A program made the position numbers and the translations under genes. The notes beneath the pieces are model-generated. The model made no database searches. It was given only the letters and a program-made list of their open reading frames with translations, and had not been told where the DNA came from. From Quercus robur (lineage: Eukaryota > Streptophyta > Magnoliopsida > Fagales > Fagaceae): a DNA stretch of 64,000 nt. This document shows, one piece after another, positions 20,190 to 31,348 of this stretch; position 1 is the stretch's first letter; each line of letters begins with the position of its first letter. The stretch spans positions 46,039,854 to 46,103,853 of the forward strand of contig NC_065536.1 in NCBI RefSeq assembly GCF_932294415.1. The letters are read 5' to 3'.

Positions 20190-20985
20190 CCGAGCAGTTG
20201 GTTGTAACCTTGGATTAGTCTTGACACTTTAATGAAAAATAAAACATCACAAAAAGTTAGTTTCCCCAAAGTATGTGGTCCGAGGAGCTTGACATTACCT
20301 AGGTTCAGTTCAGCACTTGTAAAGTCGTCATTGAGTGTTAATTTTACCAAAGTATGTGGTCCAAGAGACCAGGCATAGCTAAAGTTCTGTTTAACACTTA
20401 TAAAGATGCCATTGAGTGTTAATTTTACCAAAGTATGTGGTCCGAGTGACCAGGCATAGCTAATGTTCTGTTTAATACTTATAAAGATGTCATTGAATGT
20501 TAATTTCCCCAAAGTATATGGTCCGAGGAGTCAGGCATAACTTTGGTTCTGTTTAATCACTTAGGAATATGTCATAGAGTGTTAATTTCCCCAAAGTATA
20601 TGATCCAAGGAGCCAGGCATAATTTAGGTTCTGTTTAACACTTATATAGATGTCAGGGAGTATTAATTTTCCCAAAGCATGTGATCTGAAGAGCTAGGCA
20701 TAGCTAAGGTTCTGTTTAATACTTAGAGTAATGAATAAAATATATCAATTTCTCCAAGGTATGTGGTCCGAGGAGTCAAGCATGACCAAGGTTCTGTTTG
20801 ATACTTAGATAGATGTTAGGGAGTATTAATTTTCCCAAAGCACGTGGTCCGAAGAGCCAAGCGTAGCTAAGGTTCTATTTAATACTTAGAGCAATGAATG
20901 AAAGATATCAATTTCCCCAAGGTATGTGGTCCGAGGAGCTAGGCATGACTAAGGTTCTGTTTGATACTTAGATAGATGTCGGGGA
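20190..20985. repeat. Approx. 81-bp tandem array in retroelement 3' region
   Basis: The phrase AAAGTATGTGGTCCGAGGAG (with variants) recurs at about 20271, 20353, 20434, 20514, 20595, 20679, 20760, 20840 and 20921, spacing 80-84 bp. Each unit continues 'aggcatagctaaggttctgtttaacactta'. The array lies between the integrase and the antisense ORF. Because 81 is a multiple of 3, one frame stays open, which makes a false repetitive protein. Confidence 0.85.
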
Positions 20986-21049
20986 TGCATAACATGTAAC
21001 ATAATAAACCCAAATAGGGTGAAGAAAAACTTCATTAATAATATTATCT

Positions 21050-22350
21050 TCTAAGGTTATGTACATTCCAGGGACGTGGTACAATCTTTTCCTCTAGATC
21101 TTTGAGATAATAGGTACCTATTCCAACCACCGAGGTGATACGATATGGCCCTTCCCAGTTGGAACCTAATTTTCCCCATGCTGGGTTCTTTGCGGTTCTT
21201 ATAACCTTTCTCAAAACCAAGTCTCCGACTGTTAATGGCCTTAGCTTTACGTTGGCATCATACCCCTACTTGAGCTTGTGTTAGTAGTAGGCCAATTGGA
21301 CCATGACATTCTCTCTACGCTCTTCAATTAAGTCCAAGCTTTTCTCCAACAGCCCATCATTGCTGCTCGGGGTGAAAGAACTTGTTCTTAGCGTAGGGAA
21401 TCTAGTTTCTAAAGGAATAATAGTCTTGGCCCCATAAGTCATTGAAAAGGGGGTTTCCCCAGTGGACCTGCGAGGAGTAGTTCGATATGTTTAGAGGACG
21501 TGTGGCAACTCTTCCACCCATTTTCCCTTTGCGTCGTTCAATCTCTTTTTAAGTCCACCTACTATGACTTTATTGACAACCTCAGCCTGTCCGTTCCCTT
21601 GTGGATAGGCTAGAGTGGAATACCTGTTTTTTATTCCTAGATCACAACAGTATCTTCTGAAGGCTTTACTATCAAATTGAAGTCCATTGTCCGAGATGAG
21701 GGTGTGTGGGATTCCAAATCGTGTGATAATGTTTTTCCAGACAAATCTTTTGGCATCCATGTCCCTGATATTTGCCAATGGTTCAGTTTCAACCCATTTG
21801 GTGAAGTAGTCTGTGCCGACCAACAAATACCTCTTATTTCCTGCTGCCTTAGGGAAAGGGCCTACAATATCCAACCCTCACTGAGCAAAAGGTCAAGGGC
21901 TGGATAGAGGGTTAAGGACTCCACCTGGTTGATGAATATTTGGCGCAAATCTTTGGCGTTGGTCTCACTTCTTCACATAGTCATGTGCTCATTTCTTCGG
22001 CTACCAATAAACTTGTGTGAGGGCCCTATGAGATAAAGATCTGCCCCCCGTGTGACTTCCACAAATCCCTTCATGTAATTCTTCCAGGAGCAGTTCAACT
22101 ACTTCAGGGCGTACACATAGCAGGTATGGGCCAGAGAAGGATCTTTTGTATAAATTTGGTCCTCGGACAACCAAAACCGATGAGCTTTTCTCTGTATCTT
22201 GTCGGCCTCGGACTTACTCTCAGGCAGGACATCGTCCTTAAGGAATAGCACAATAGGGTCCATCCAATTAAGCCTTACCCTTATTTGGTGAACATGGACC
22301 GTGCTTCCCTTTTCCTCTGTAGGTTTGCATAAGTCCTCCACAAGGATCAC
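21050..22350 (-). pseudogene. Integrase of the Tat-like element (broken)
   Basis: The N-terminal zinc-binding part (LHEGICGSHTGGRSLSHRAL) is at about 22040-22110. The catalytic core at 21491-21874 keeps the three acidic positions: D in VGTDYFTKW, D in ISDNGLQF, E in GQAEVVNK. The C-terminal part (PAWGKLGSNWEGPYRI ... WNVHNLRRYY) is at about 21060-21180. In-frame stops separate the pieces. The integrase would join the element's cDNA into host DNA. Confidence 0.8.
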
Positions 22351-22511
22351 CCTGGGTAAACTCTGTAGGTTGCCAATGTGGCAAGGGAGTCTGCATGGGT
22401 ATTTCTACTTCTAGGGACTTGTGACAAATTGAAAAATTCAAATCCAGACTGTAAATGTTTAACCTAGCTCAAATATCCCTGCATTCTAGGGTCTCTAGCT
22501 TCCAATTCTCC

Positions 22512-22800
22512 CTAGACTTGGCCTACAACCAGCCTTGAATCGGAGAATATTTCCACTGCTTTTCCACCCATCTTCTGAACCATGGTCATCCCTACCAACA
22601 GAGCTTCGTACTCGGCCTCATTGTTCATAGCCGAGAATCCTAATCTTAGGGACTTTTCAATTGTGATCTTCTTAGGAGATATCAGAACGAGCCCCACTCT
22701 AGATCCTTTGTGATTAGCCGCACCATCAACATAGACCTTCCAGGACAAGGGCTCTTGCAAGGAGATTACACCAACCAATTTTCTATCCATGTTTTGCTCC
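22512..22800 (-). pseudogene. Second (archaeal-like) RNase H of the Tat-like element
   Basis: WKVYVDGAANHKGS, NNEAEYEALLVGM and FSDSRLVVGQV give the D-E-D set of an RNase H of the RVT_3 type. A second RNase H behind the normal one marks the Tat lineage. Confidence 0.75.
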
Positions 22801-22806
22801 TCTAAT

Positions 22807-23940
22807 TTATCTTCTGATGGGGTTTTGACAAAACTCAGCCACCAAATCGGCGAGGACCTTACCCTTGACAGAGGTGAAAGGCATATATTTGATATCAAAA
22901 GCCCCTAGAATCGTGCTCCATTTTGCAATTCTCCCTGTGTAGTCGGCACTCCGAAGTAAAGATTTGAGCGGGAGTTGAGTCAAGACAACAACCGTGTGTG
23001 ATTGGAAATAATGGGGGAGCTTACGAGTGCCATGCACCATTGCTAAAATGGCCTTCTCAAGTGGTAAGTACCGGACCTTAGCTTCATGTAGTGACTTGCT
23101 TATGTAATAGACTAGCCTCTACACACCACTGTCAACCCGGATCAAAACCAAACTTACTGCGTGGGAGGCGACGACGATGTAAGCAAACAGAACCTCATCC
23201 ACCTCAGGCCTAGGCATAATGGGCGGCCAACAAAGGTACTCTTTCAACTGCTGGAAAGCCAAGGCACACTCCTCGATCCATTCAAATCCCTTCCATTTTT
23301 TCAACAATTGAAAGAAAGGCCTACACTTATCTGCTGACTGAGAGATGAACCGGTTTAAAGCAACAATCATCCCAGTTAGCCTCTGGACCTCTTTGGGATT
23401 CCGAGGCGGTTGCAGATTGTTGATTGCCTTGATTTGGTCAAGGTTGACCTCATTCCCACGATGTGTGACCATGTAGCCCAAGAACTTCTCTGATCCGACG
23501 CCAAAAGAACACTTGGAAGCATTAAGTCGTAGCTTATACTTCCTCAAGATAGCAAAGATATTTCCGAGGTTATTAACATGCTTGGACTCTACCTTGCTTT
23601 TTACCACCATATCGTCGATATAAATCTCAATGTTTTTTCCTAACTGTGGCTCAAACATCCTAATCATCATCCTCTGGTAGGTAGCCCATGCATTCTTCAA
23701 ACCAAAGGGCATTACTTTGTAATGGTAATTTCCAATAGGAGTAACAAAATTTGTCCTCTCTTGGTTGTCCAAAGCCAAAGGTATCTGATGGTACCCTTGA
23801 AAGGCATCCAAAAAACTCATTCGAGGATGGCCTACCATTGCGTCCACCAGCTGGTCAATCCGAGGCATAGGGAAATGGTCTTTTGGGCAGGCTCTGTTCA
23901 AGTTTGTGAAATCTACACATACGTGCCACTTCTTAGTCTT
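22807..23940 (-). pseudogene. Reverse transcriptase and RNase H of the Tat-like element
   Basis: RT resumes at KKTKKWHVCVDF just left of the captured fragment, then NRACPKDHFPMPRIDQLVDA, FLDAFQGYHQIPL, VMPFGLKNAWATYQRMM and the catalytic EIYIDDMVVKSK (YIDD intact), and FLGYMVTHRG. RNase H follows (LPLEKAILAMVHGTRKLPHYF). A stop lies after RVDSGV (about 23119) and a frame change near 22850. The N-terminal RT part (…VNKLK, WLANTVVV) is missing, replaced by the foreign segment at 23943-24328. Confidence 0.82.
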
Positions 23941-23942
23941 CT

Positions 23943-24328
23943 TGAGAAATGATAGAGAATTTGACGAACCTTGCCGAGAGTGTGAGCGAGAGCGGAGCCG
24001 GCAATGCCAGCATCGACGATGATAACGTCGGCGTCGACGGCGTTAGTGGATCTACATTCTCCGTTAGTGGCTGCCACCGTGACACAATTCACTACCTCAG
24101 TTTGCGCCTCTCCAGCGACCTTTTTCTTCGCGGCGACGAAGCTATAAATCGCAATGACGAGCTCAAAAACTGAGACGATGATCACTCCCAGCGAGTACTG
24201 ATCCAAAGCCACCACCACCATTTTCACCCAATGCGCAGCAATCGAGAGCTCACAGAGTTAAAAAAGAACCACAACGAATCATATTAAAGGCATCATATTA
24301 AACATTTGCTCCGGAGCTTTATGAAATT
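23943..24328 (-). pseudogene. SQE: Captured squalene epoxidase exon-1 fragment in retrotransposon pol
   Basis: Inside pol, the minus strand reads a start codon region (ATG at 24227 or 24221), a hydrophobic segment (LGVIIVSVFELVIAIYSFVA), then NGECRS and DADVIIVDAGIAGSALAHTL. This is the N-terminus of plant squalene epoxidase, membrane anchor plus FAD-binding GxGxxG, with the first Gly changed to Asp. After LGK the sequence GGCAAG|GTTCGT looks like an exon end and intron start, so genomic rather than mRNA capture is likely. About 100 bp upstream of the ATG looks like 5' leader. In the relative at 49-54 kb the same place holds about 168 bp of normal pol (about 50971-51138), which is missing here. 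It cannot make an enzyme: only the first exon is present. Confidence 0.72.
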
Positions 24329-24631
24329 TAGATGATGGCAAATGAAGATCAGATCCACCCCCGGAGCTTCGTAAGCATTCCAAGCGAATACATCAACGTT
24401 CTTCTTGAGAAATATCACCAACTCCTCCTTCTCCTGAGGTGGTAGTTGAGCTCCAACCTGAAAAAACTTTTCTGGATCATCACCTACGACGAATTTCTCT
24501 AAATCTTCACATTTGGCCTCCTCAGCTGGCCCCTTTGTTGGTAATTTCGAAGACTTTGGCTGCTATAAACCTTCCTTAACTGAGGCTGAGGACTCAGTTG
24601 CTGGTTGATGCAAAATTGCATACACGAGGCA

Positions 24632-25270
24632 CTACCTAGCCATGGATTGGTTCCCTACCAGCTCCTTAATTCGGTCTCTGAATAGATACTTCACCTTCTG
24701 ATGCATAGTTGAAAAAACAGCACCCAAGGTATGAAGCCAGGGTCTGGCCACAATGGCCTTGTAAGGGGAGTATGCATCCACCACTATGAAGTCCACTTCC
24801 ACTACCTCTGAGCTGGCCTGTACAAGCAACCTAATCTGGCCCTTCGGGATAACAAGCTTCCTATCAAAACTTACCAGAGGCGAATCGTAGGTTATTAGGT
24901 CTTCAGGTTTCAAGTTTAGTTCTCTATGCAAGTCAGGATACATGACTTCTACACAACTGCCCTGGTTCAACATTACTATCTTTACATCATACCCCCCTAT
25001 CCTGAGGGTGACCACCAAAGCGTCATCATGTGGTTGGATGGTTCCAATCTTGTCTTTGTCCGAGAAACTCAACGAAAGTCGGATTTCCAGTCTAGCCCTC
25101 TTCGGCTTGGAGTTGGAATCCTCGGCTGGTGATCTAACTACAGACATCACCTTGGAAGGGCAAGAACCTATTCTCTCCGGTGTAGCAAAAATGACATTGA
25201 TTGTACTTAAAGGGGGCCTTGGAGGAGCATTTCCCTGAGCTCCTGCCCTTGACTGGTCTCCTTGTCCATT
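24632..25270 (-). pseudogene. Protease region of the Tat-like element
   Basis: Aspartic protease region: VGTIQPHDDALVVTLRIGGYDVKIVMLNQGSC, then ...VEVDFIVVDAYSPYKAIVARPWLH. The active-site Asp (VDQGS in the relative at 51.7 kb) is Asn here (LNQGS), so the enzyme would be dead even without the other breaks. Confidence 0.75.
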
Positions 25271-25299
25271 GGGTCGATACAGAAATTGTTGTAACCTCC

Positions 25300-26545
25300 A
25301 CTCTTTTACCAGTTGCTCCAGATGGTTCCACAACGTTTAGCAGTCCTCGGTGGTATGCCCCCGCTCTTGGTGATACAGGCAATGAAGGCTTTGGTTGCGC
25401 CTCAAAAGGTCTCCACTCATTTTGTTCGGCGATCTGAAGTATGGCTCGTTCTTAATTTTCTCTAAAACTTGATGCACCGGTTCTCTAAATACAGTGCTCA
25501 CCACTTGAGGAGCTGGAGGCTCAGACTGCCCAACAAAATCCCTTCAGGTTCTGTTATTGTTGTAACGGTCCGACCTGAAGTCCCTCATTTCCTGAAGGAT
25601 AACATTTCCCTTCCCCTTATCTTGCTCCTGGTCTTCTTCAACCCTCTTATTCTTGTCAATCTGATCCATGAGCTAGCGTATACTAGTAACATGCTTCCCA
25701 GTCAAAGACTTCCTTAAACCATACTCGGCAGGTAGGCCGAGCTTGAAAGTACTAATGGTTACATTGTCAAAATTATCATTTATCTCGTTGAACATCTTCC
25801 AATATCTATCCGAATATGTTTTCAGGGTTTCTCCTTCTCTCATAGACAAAGATAACAAGGTAGCCAAAGGCCGATGAACACTGTTACATGTAATAAAGCG
25901 GGACCCAAACTCTTGGGTGAGTTCCTTAAAGGAATCAATGGAACCTACCCTTAGACTGTCAAACCACCTTATCACCACAGGCCCCAGACTGAATGGGAAT
26001 ACCTTGCACATCAAGGTTTCATTCTTGGAATGTACAACCATCCCATGATTGAAGCGGCTAACATGCTCTACGGGGTCTGTTATGCCATTATACAGGGTGA
26101 ATGTGGGTTGAGTGAACCGCCGAGGAAGTCTCCCTCTCTCAATTCAACGCGTGAAAGGTGACTTGGAAATTTGGTTGAGTGCTTTACTTATAGCATCATT
26201 TTCCATGCCTCCCGAAGATGAATTTCTGTTTCAGCGTTCATGGCGGTAATCTTCATCATATGAGAAAGACTCACTGGGGGGAGTCCTTGATCTCTGTCTA
26301 TAGTCTACGTCCTTTTCATCATCGAAAGAGGAATCAGAGTTGGAAGGAGCTCGCCTTTTGCGTTCGTGGCGTAAGCTTCTCTTTAAGTGATCAATCTCCT
26401 TCTGCATGTTTCTGGCATTCTCCTTATGAGAGACGTGGCTTTTACCCCGAGATTGACTTTTATTGGTGTGGGTAGTATGTACACTTCCCTCCCGATCTCC
26501 CTTTCGCTTAAGTTCGCGGAAATGATCTTGAAGTTGAGACCCCAT
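25300..26545 (-). pseudogene. Gag of the Tat-like element (broken)
   Basis: The start MGSQLQDHF (26545) is chosen because the relative at 53345 begins MGSRCQDHF. A basic, Ser/Arg-rich part (RSRTPPSESFSYDEDY) is followed by a stop at about 26231, then capsid sequence (LPRRFTQPTFTLYNG, VHSKNETLMCKVFPFSLG, FGSRFITCNS, REGETLKTYSDRYW). Near 25340-25390 is a zinc knuckle of C-x2-H-x4-H-x4-C form (CLYHQERGHTTEDC), followed at once by a stop. Confidence 0.8.
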
Positions 26546-26612
26546 GGATTCTGCTTGGTTTGGACCTGAACCTACCATTGTTGAATGTCGAACTCACTAT
26601 CATCCCAGTAAT

Positions 26613-26630
26613 CCCCATAGACGGTGCCAA
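26613..26630 (-). other. Primer-binding site candidate
   Basis: One base inside the 5' LTR the minus strand reads TTGGCACCGTCTATGGGG. It resembles the TGGCGCCG-type primer sites seen in Tat/Athila elements; the exact tRNA is not settled. The relative at 53.4 kb has TTGGCGTTATCTCTGGGG in the same place. Confidence 0.55.
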
Positions 26631-26631
26631 T

Positions 26632-27419
26632 TGTAAGGACCAGATTTGATATCCCAGCCTAAAGTATGAATGGACTTAGGCCCAAAAAGCCTAAAACAAT
26701 GAATTTGTAAAGAATGGGTTAGAAAAATGGGTTTTAGTTATCCAAACAACAAGTTAGGTAGGTTTGATGACAAAATAATGAAAATACACAAGTGTAAACT
26801 GAAGAAAAAACGTCCTCGGCGAAGTTCGAGGACACTGGTTCTTATAAAGAGTTCTTAGGTAATGTTACAAGTCTGATTCTAGATTGCTACAATGTTTCCT
26901 TCCTGATTTTTCCGATCCCTTCCTCATGGGAGGTCTTTTACATTATATAGCTCCCTCTAGACCATCTTGATCCTACACTTGTTGATCATTTGAGCCCTTA
27001 CTTGAGTACCTGTCTCATCAAACACCCTTTTTGGCTTTCTATGAGTTGTGATTGCCAAGGCAGCACTGTTCAGGGGTCTTCTCCACATAAATACGGCCAG
27101 AAGAGTAGCTGTAGTGCATTTAATGCGGTGGTAACAGCTTTTCGTTAGATATTTTTGAGTTCCCACCACCCTGGTACATTTATGATGTACGTCCTTGTCG
27201 TTGGAGCTTCCTGGAAGGTCACCTTAATTATCAGGATACATACTGGAGTTGTTCCCAGTTTATCCAAGGAGATGTTCCTCCTCGGACCACCTTCCATTCA
27301 TTCCCTACTTATGAGACTTTAGACCGGAATTACCCATAACTATTTATTCCTCCTCGGACCATTCACATCCTCGAACTAGGCCCAAGGCCCAATATACACT
27401 TTAGGCCCTTAACCCTACG
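26632..27419 (-). repeat. 5' LTR of the Tat-like element
   Basis: Partner of 15955-16744. On the minus strand TATATAA at about 26944-26950 is a plausible promoter TATA box. Confidence 0.88.
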
Positions 27420-27424
27420 GTATG

Positions 27425-28020
27425 CGTTTAGGAATTTAACATAACCATTCAAGAACCGGTCCAACCATACCGGTTTCTAGATTTCATGATTGAACCGATG
27501 AGCTTCGCAATCTATGACAATTATAAAAGACATAGATTTTACAAAATCAATTCAAGTGATGGTTGAGAGAGCTTAAAACCCGACCCATCTGAAAGTCTTC
27601 ACTTCCACCCTCCTATTTGAAGGTTCTTTTGCCATCTACAACAATATTCAGGCTAGATTTCGTTGTTTTTGTCTCATTTAGGTAAGATTTTTCTTTCTCT
27701 CTTCGTCGATATAAGGAGATCTTGGCCAGATTTAACTAGATCTCGATATATCTTCTCCCTTTACCACAAACTCGATGAACCTGACACTTGACCACCGTTC
27801 AATGAGGCTCAATCGGACATTCCTTCATGATTGAAGAAGGGTTTGTACTTACCCCGAAGTGTTTGGGTCGAGTTTGGGTTAGGCATAAACCAAACCTGAA
27901 CTAACTCGTGGACACCCCTAAACTCAATGACAAGCTCGTGAAAGAAAACAAAGGTGATGGCTAGAGAAGACAAGCTTGCAAGAGAAAGCAAAGGTGGCAA
28001 CAATTGCTTTTTCTTTTTCT
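27425..28020. other. Intergenic, no gene seen
   Basis: Mixed-composition DNA right of the retrotransposon; no open frame with recognisable content. Confidence 0.4.
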
Positions 28021-28024
28021 TTGG

Positions 28025-29007
28025 TTCATGTAAAATATTTTTTGGAAAATAAATATTTTCGGAAATGCTATTTTACGTAAAAGGAAAACATGTTTGGTTG
28101 TTTGACTGTGTTGTGAAAATTATACCGGAAAATTATTTCTTGTGTTTGGTCTTACATGTAAAAAACCTATTTTCAGAAAAGGAAACACAAGTCAGCCCCT
28201 GGCCAGCACTTGGTCTAGCCACCGCCACCACCAACCACCCAAAATCCAGATTGAGAAGAGGAAAAAAACCGCTCCCATTGCTCCGTTACCACCAAAACAC
28301 CAACACTCAAACCACCACAATCACAACAAAATCTAAAATCAAAGAAAAAGAATATCAAACACAGAAATATGTGAGGGGTTTTGTTCGGGTTAGAGAGAAA
28401 AAGTGAGATGAGAAGATGAAGACCACCGTGGAGAAGAGAGGGAGGGTGAGATCGATTGAAGGGAGGGATGGTGATACCGTTCCAGATCGAGCTATGGCAG
28501 TGGTGGATCAGGTTCATGCAGAGGTGGAGGAGGTGTTTGACTGGTCGATGGTGAGGTGGAGTGAGAAGATGAGGGAGAAACTCACCGTGGGTGCATGGCT
28601 AGCGATCGGAGAGGTGGATCGGTGATGAGGGAGGGGTGGGCTGAGATCTGGGTGGACCAGTGTTTGTGGGTCTTGGGTGTTTGGCCGGCGCGTGATTTGG
28701 GCGGTGGGGTGGCGTGATCTGGGCGGTGGGGGCGGCACGATCTAGGCTAGCTGGAGCTTAGCTGGGCGGCCACCTATGCTCTCTCTTCTTGCTCTCTCCC
28801 TCTCTCTCTCTCTCTCTCTTTGTCTGTGAGCCTGGAATTCATTTGAAGATAAAATAGAAACTGAAAATCATTTCTGGCTTTGGAAGGGTATTTTACGGTC
28901 AACGCGGAAATTGATTTCCGTTTGACCCAATTTTCTGTGCTTACCAAACACTCAGGCTGGTGTAAAATGATTTCCTGAAATCATTTTCAGCCAAAACAAA
29001 CACAGCC
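28025..29007. mobile_element. Second member of the CCGGAAAA-ended TIR family
   Basis: The right end CAAACACAGCC|TTA (29007) mirrors the GGCTGTGTTTGG end of the element at 13683. The left part ('ggaaaataaatatttt', 'catgtttggttgt', 'accggaaaattatttcttgtgtttgg') aligns with 13700-13820. The left tip is degraded. The core (about 28190-28790) is GC-rich but unlike the GATC core of the first copy. It has CT repeats near 28796-28820. No recognised protein. Confidence 0.55.
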
Positions 29008-29246
29008 TTATTCTTTGAAGAAGACAATTTTTTTTGTAAAAAAAGTTGAATTTGTGAAAGGTTAATTTGTGCTTTTTGTGAAAATTTTCACATTTGAATT
29101 TGTGAAAACACACACACACACTTGTGAGGCTCTGATTTGTAAATAATTATTAAATTTGTGAAATGTAAAAGGTCGTTTTGTCTATAATTGAAGAGAGAAA
29201 ATGCTAAAATTGGAGAACGATGGATGTAGGAGAAAAGAAAGGATCC

Positions 29247-29284
29247 GGCTTGTGTCCAGTGAAAACTTTCACTGGACACAAGCC
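29247..29284. repeat. Perfect 18-bp palindrome, 2-bp spacer
   Basis: GGCTTGTGTCCAGTGAAA, then AC, then its exact complement. Could form a tight hairpin on either strand. Confidence 0.95.
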
Positions 29285-29299
29285 TTGCTCGAAAAGAAA

Positions 29300-31348
29300 A
29301 AAAAAAAAAAAGAAGATATATATGGAGAGAGAAAAATAGTAAAGGATGAAATTAATATTTAAATAAAAATTTGAAAGATGGAAGAATATGACGTGCGTAG
29401 ATGTGAACAGTGATATAGGTAAAATATTTATAAAAAAAATAAATAAATAAAAAACCTGAGTTTATTTTTTTAATAGCTAAAAATGTATTGAGGTTAACCT
29501 GAGAATACTGAAATAGTTATAAAAAAAGATTGTGGCCCTGACCTTGTGTTAACAAAATGCATAAATTTATCACTAACGGAATAGTACACTTACATTACTC
29601 CACAATTATTACTCTTCTAATCATGATCAATTTATTCACTAGTACAATTGAAAGCGTAGAAAACCATGACAATCCAAGAATATCCGTCAAATCTTGAGTC
29701 ACAAGTAATAGAGTAACTGATAAAGCTTCGTGAATTCTTATGTCACGGTTTAAGATTCCAACCAGAAGCATGACCATTTAAGGTAACATTATCTGTCTCA
29801 GTAATTCTGTGGCCTAAAAATAGACAAGCAAGCGGGTGGGGCATTTTGGGTTCCTAATTCTGGTACTTCTCTCTCAGCTTTTGCACTTCAGTTTTACATC
29901 CATTGAGCTGTCAATTTATTATCAGAGCAATATTATTTTTCCATGGATCCACTAATTTTATTATGCATCACACATTAGGCATAAAATCCACCCCATTTGA
30001 GAGAATTGTTACAGCTTTTTCGGGAAAATTTGATGCGTCCTATACTTACTTCTCCATAGCCAAGGGACTTACCATTTTTAAGCCAAAAAATTTATTTAAA
30101 ATTTCTATCATTCTATTTCCATGAAAATTCAAGTACGGTTCGACAGGACAACTGTGGCTGTGAAATAGTTTCAGTTTTCATTCTCTTGATCACATTTTTC
30201 ATACTCTGTAAATATAGGGTTGACATGATATATTATGATTGGTTTGTAATAAAAATGATATCATTGGTCTAAGTGAAAATGACATTACCCCAATCATAAT
30301 ATACCATGTCAATAGTTTTAAAAAAACAAAACCAAAAACCAAAACAAAAAAGAGAAAAAGAAGTTCCTAGATATTAATGACTTCCCTCAAACCTTTAGGT
30401 TACAAATTTAAAAAGATAAACATATAAAGCTGTTGAACCAGGGAAATTAAAAAGTTGAAAACTTTTCTTTTGTTCCCCAGGGTATTCTTTAAGGCAAGCC
30501 AAATTGATCGTGTGGGATGCAAAAATTCACTTTCAGATCAGGTAACCGGGGAAATAGAGGAATCCGGGCAGCTCAATTAGATTAACAGGAACGAACCAAA
30601 TCAGCATATTCCTCTCCCCATGCTTTCCAAAATCATTCTTCTAACCTCCTTACCAGTAATATTTAGTCACATCCCAGTAAAAATAACAAGAATTTTTTGT
30701 ATAAAAGTAGGTTAGAGCAAGCCTTTTCTTCCTTCCTATTCAGGACTCTCCCTGTCTCAACCGTCTCCATGCTTGACATATATATGAATTCTCACAATTG
30801 TGCATTTTAAAGCGACTCCAGTGACTCGGTTACTCTCTCAAACAGTTTTTTTAATTTATCTTTAATTTTACATTTTGGATCTCCCAAACTTTACAATCAT
30901 CAAATCACCATTCTTGTTACCCAAGGAGACTGGTGCAAGCAATTGTCAAGGCCTCTGGCCAATATTTGTCCAAAATCTTGCCGTAGTGGGTTACATTTTA
31001 GTCACCAAACCCCTCAATCATATTGGTCAACTACCGCTCAGACTCAGTACTGTCTTCCCTACAAAATGTACGCCACCCAAATAAAGAAAAAGCTCAAGAC
31101 TACCATGGCATCTAATCTTATGAATGCTTTGGCTGAACTCTTCAGAAAATTGGCGGGCAATGAAAGGGAAAGTGCAGCCAACAGCTTATTATGGATGGAT
31201 AACTCAAATCAAAACTACGCCAAGCATTCTCAGGTCTAGCCTGATCATACAAAGCATGACCTCATGATCCATCCATAACTTTAATGCCATTCTTGATTTT
31301 ATAATTATCAGGTTTTAGTTTACCATTGGGGTTTAGGGAGTGGATTGT
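29300..31348. other. Intergenic, with one small inverted-repeat element
   Basis: AT-rich spacer. 30220-30312 is a small foldback element: 23-bp arms (30220-30242, 30290-30312; 22 of 23 matching) around 47 bp. The stretch directly left of 31349 probably includes the CPL3 3'UTR. Frames at 30875-31239 are unrecognised and I do not call them genes. Confidence 0.45.

Larger units (their letters stand above)
15955..27419 (-). mobile_element. Tat-like Ty3/gypsy LTR retrotransposon
   Basis: Two LTRs (15955-16744, 790 bp; 26632-27419, 788 bp) begin TGTAAGGACC and end CCCTTAACCCTACA (last base G in the right copy). Flanks ATATG (15950-15954) and GTATG (27420-27424) fit a 5-bp target duplication with one change. 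The minus-strand order gag, PR, RT, RNase H, second (archaeal-like) RNase H, integrase, long 3' region is that of the Tat lineage of Ty3/gypsy. The 3' region carries an 81-bp tandem array and an antisense ORF. All domains have stops or frameshifts and the LTRs differ visibly by several percent, so the copy is old and non-autonomous. Confidence 0.9.

Noticed and set aside
20075..20512. 145-aa frame with repeated LGPHTLVKLTLN
   Set aside because: By-product of the 81-bp (27-codon) tandem array, within non-coding DNA of the retrotransposon.
23913..24227. A functional squalene epoxidase gene
   Set aside because: Only the first exon is present, the FAD-binding Gly is changed, and both sides are retrotransposon pol.
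28416..28738. Overlapping frames in the GC-rich core at 28.4-28.7 kb
   Set aside because: Both strands are open because of composition; no domain; inside a TIR element.
30875..31239. Possible small gene left of CPL3
   Set aside because: No recognised domain, two competing frames, and it lies where the CPL3 3' flank is expected.
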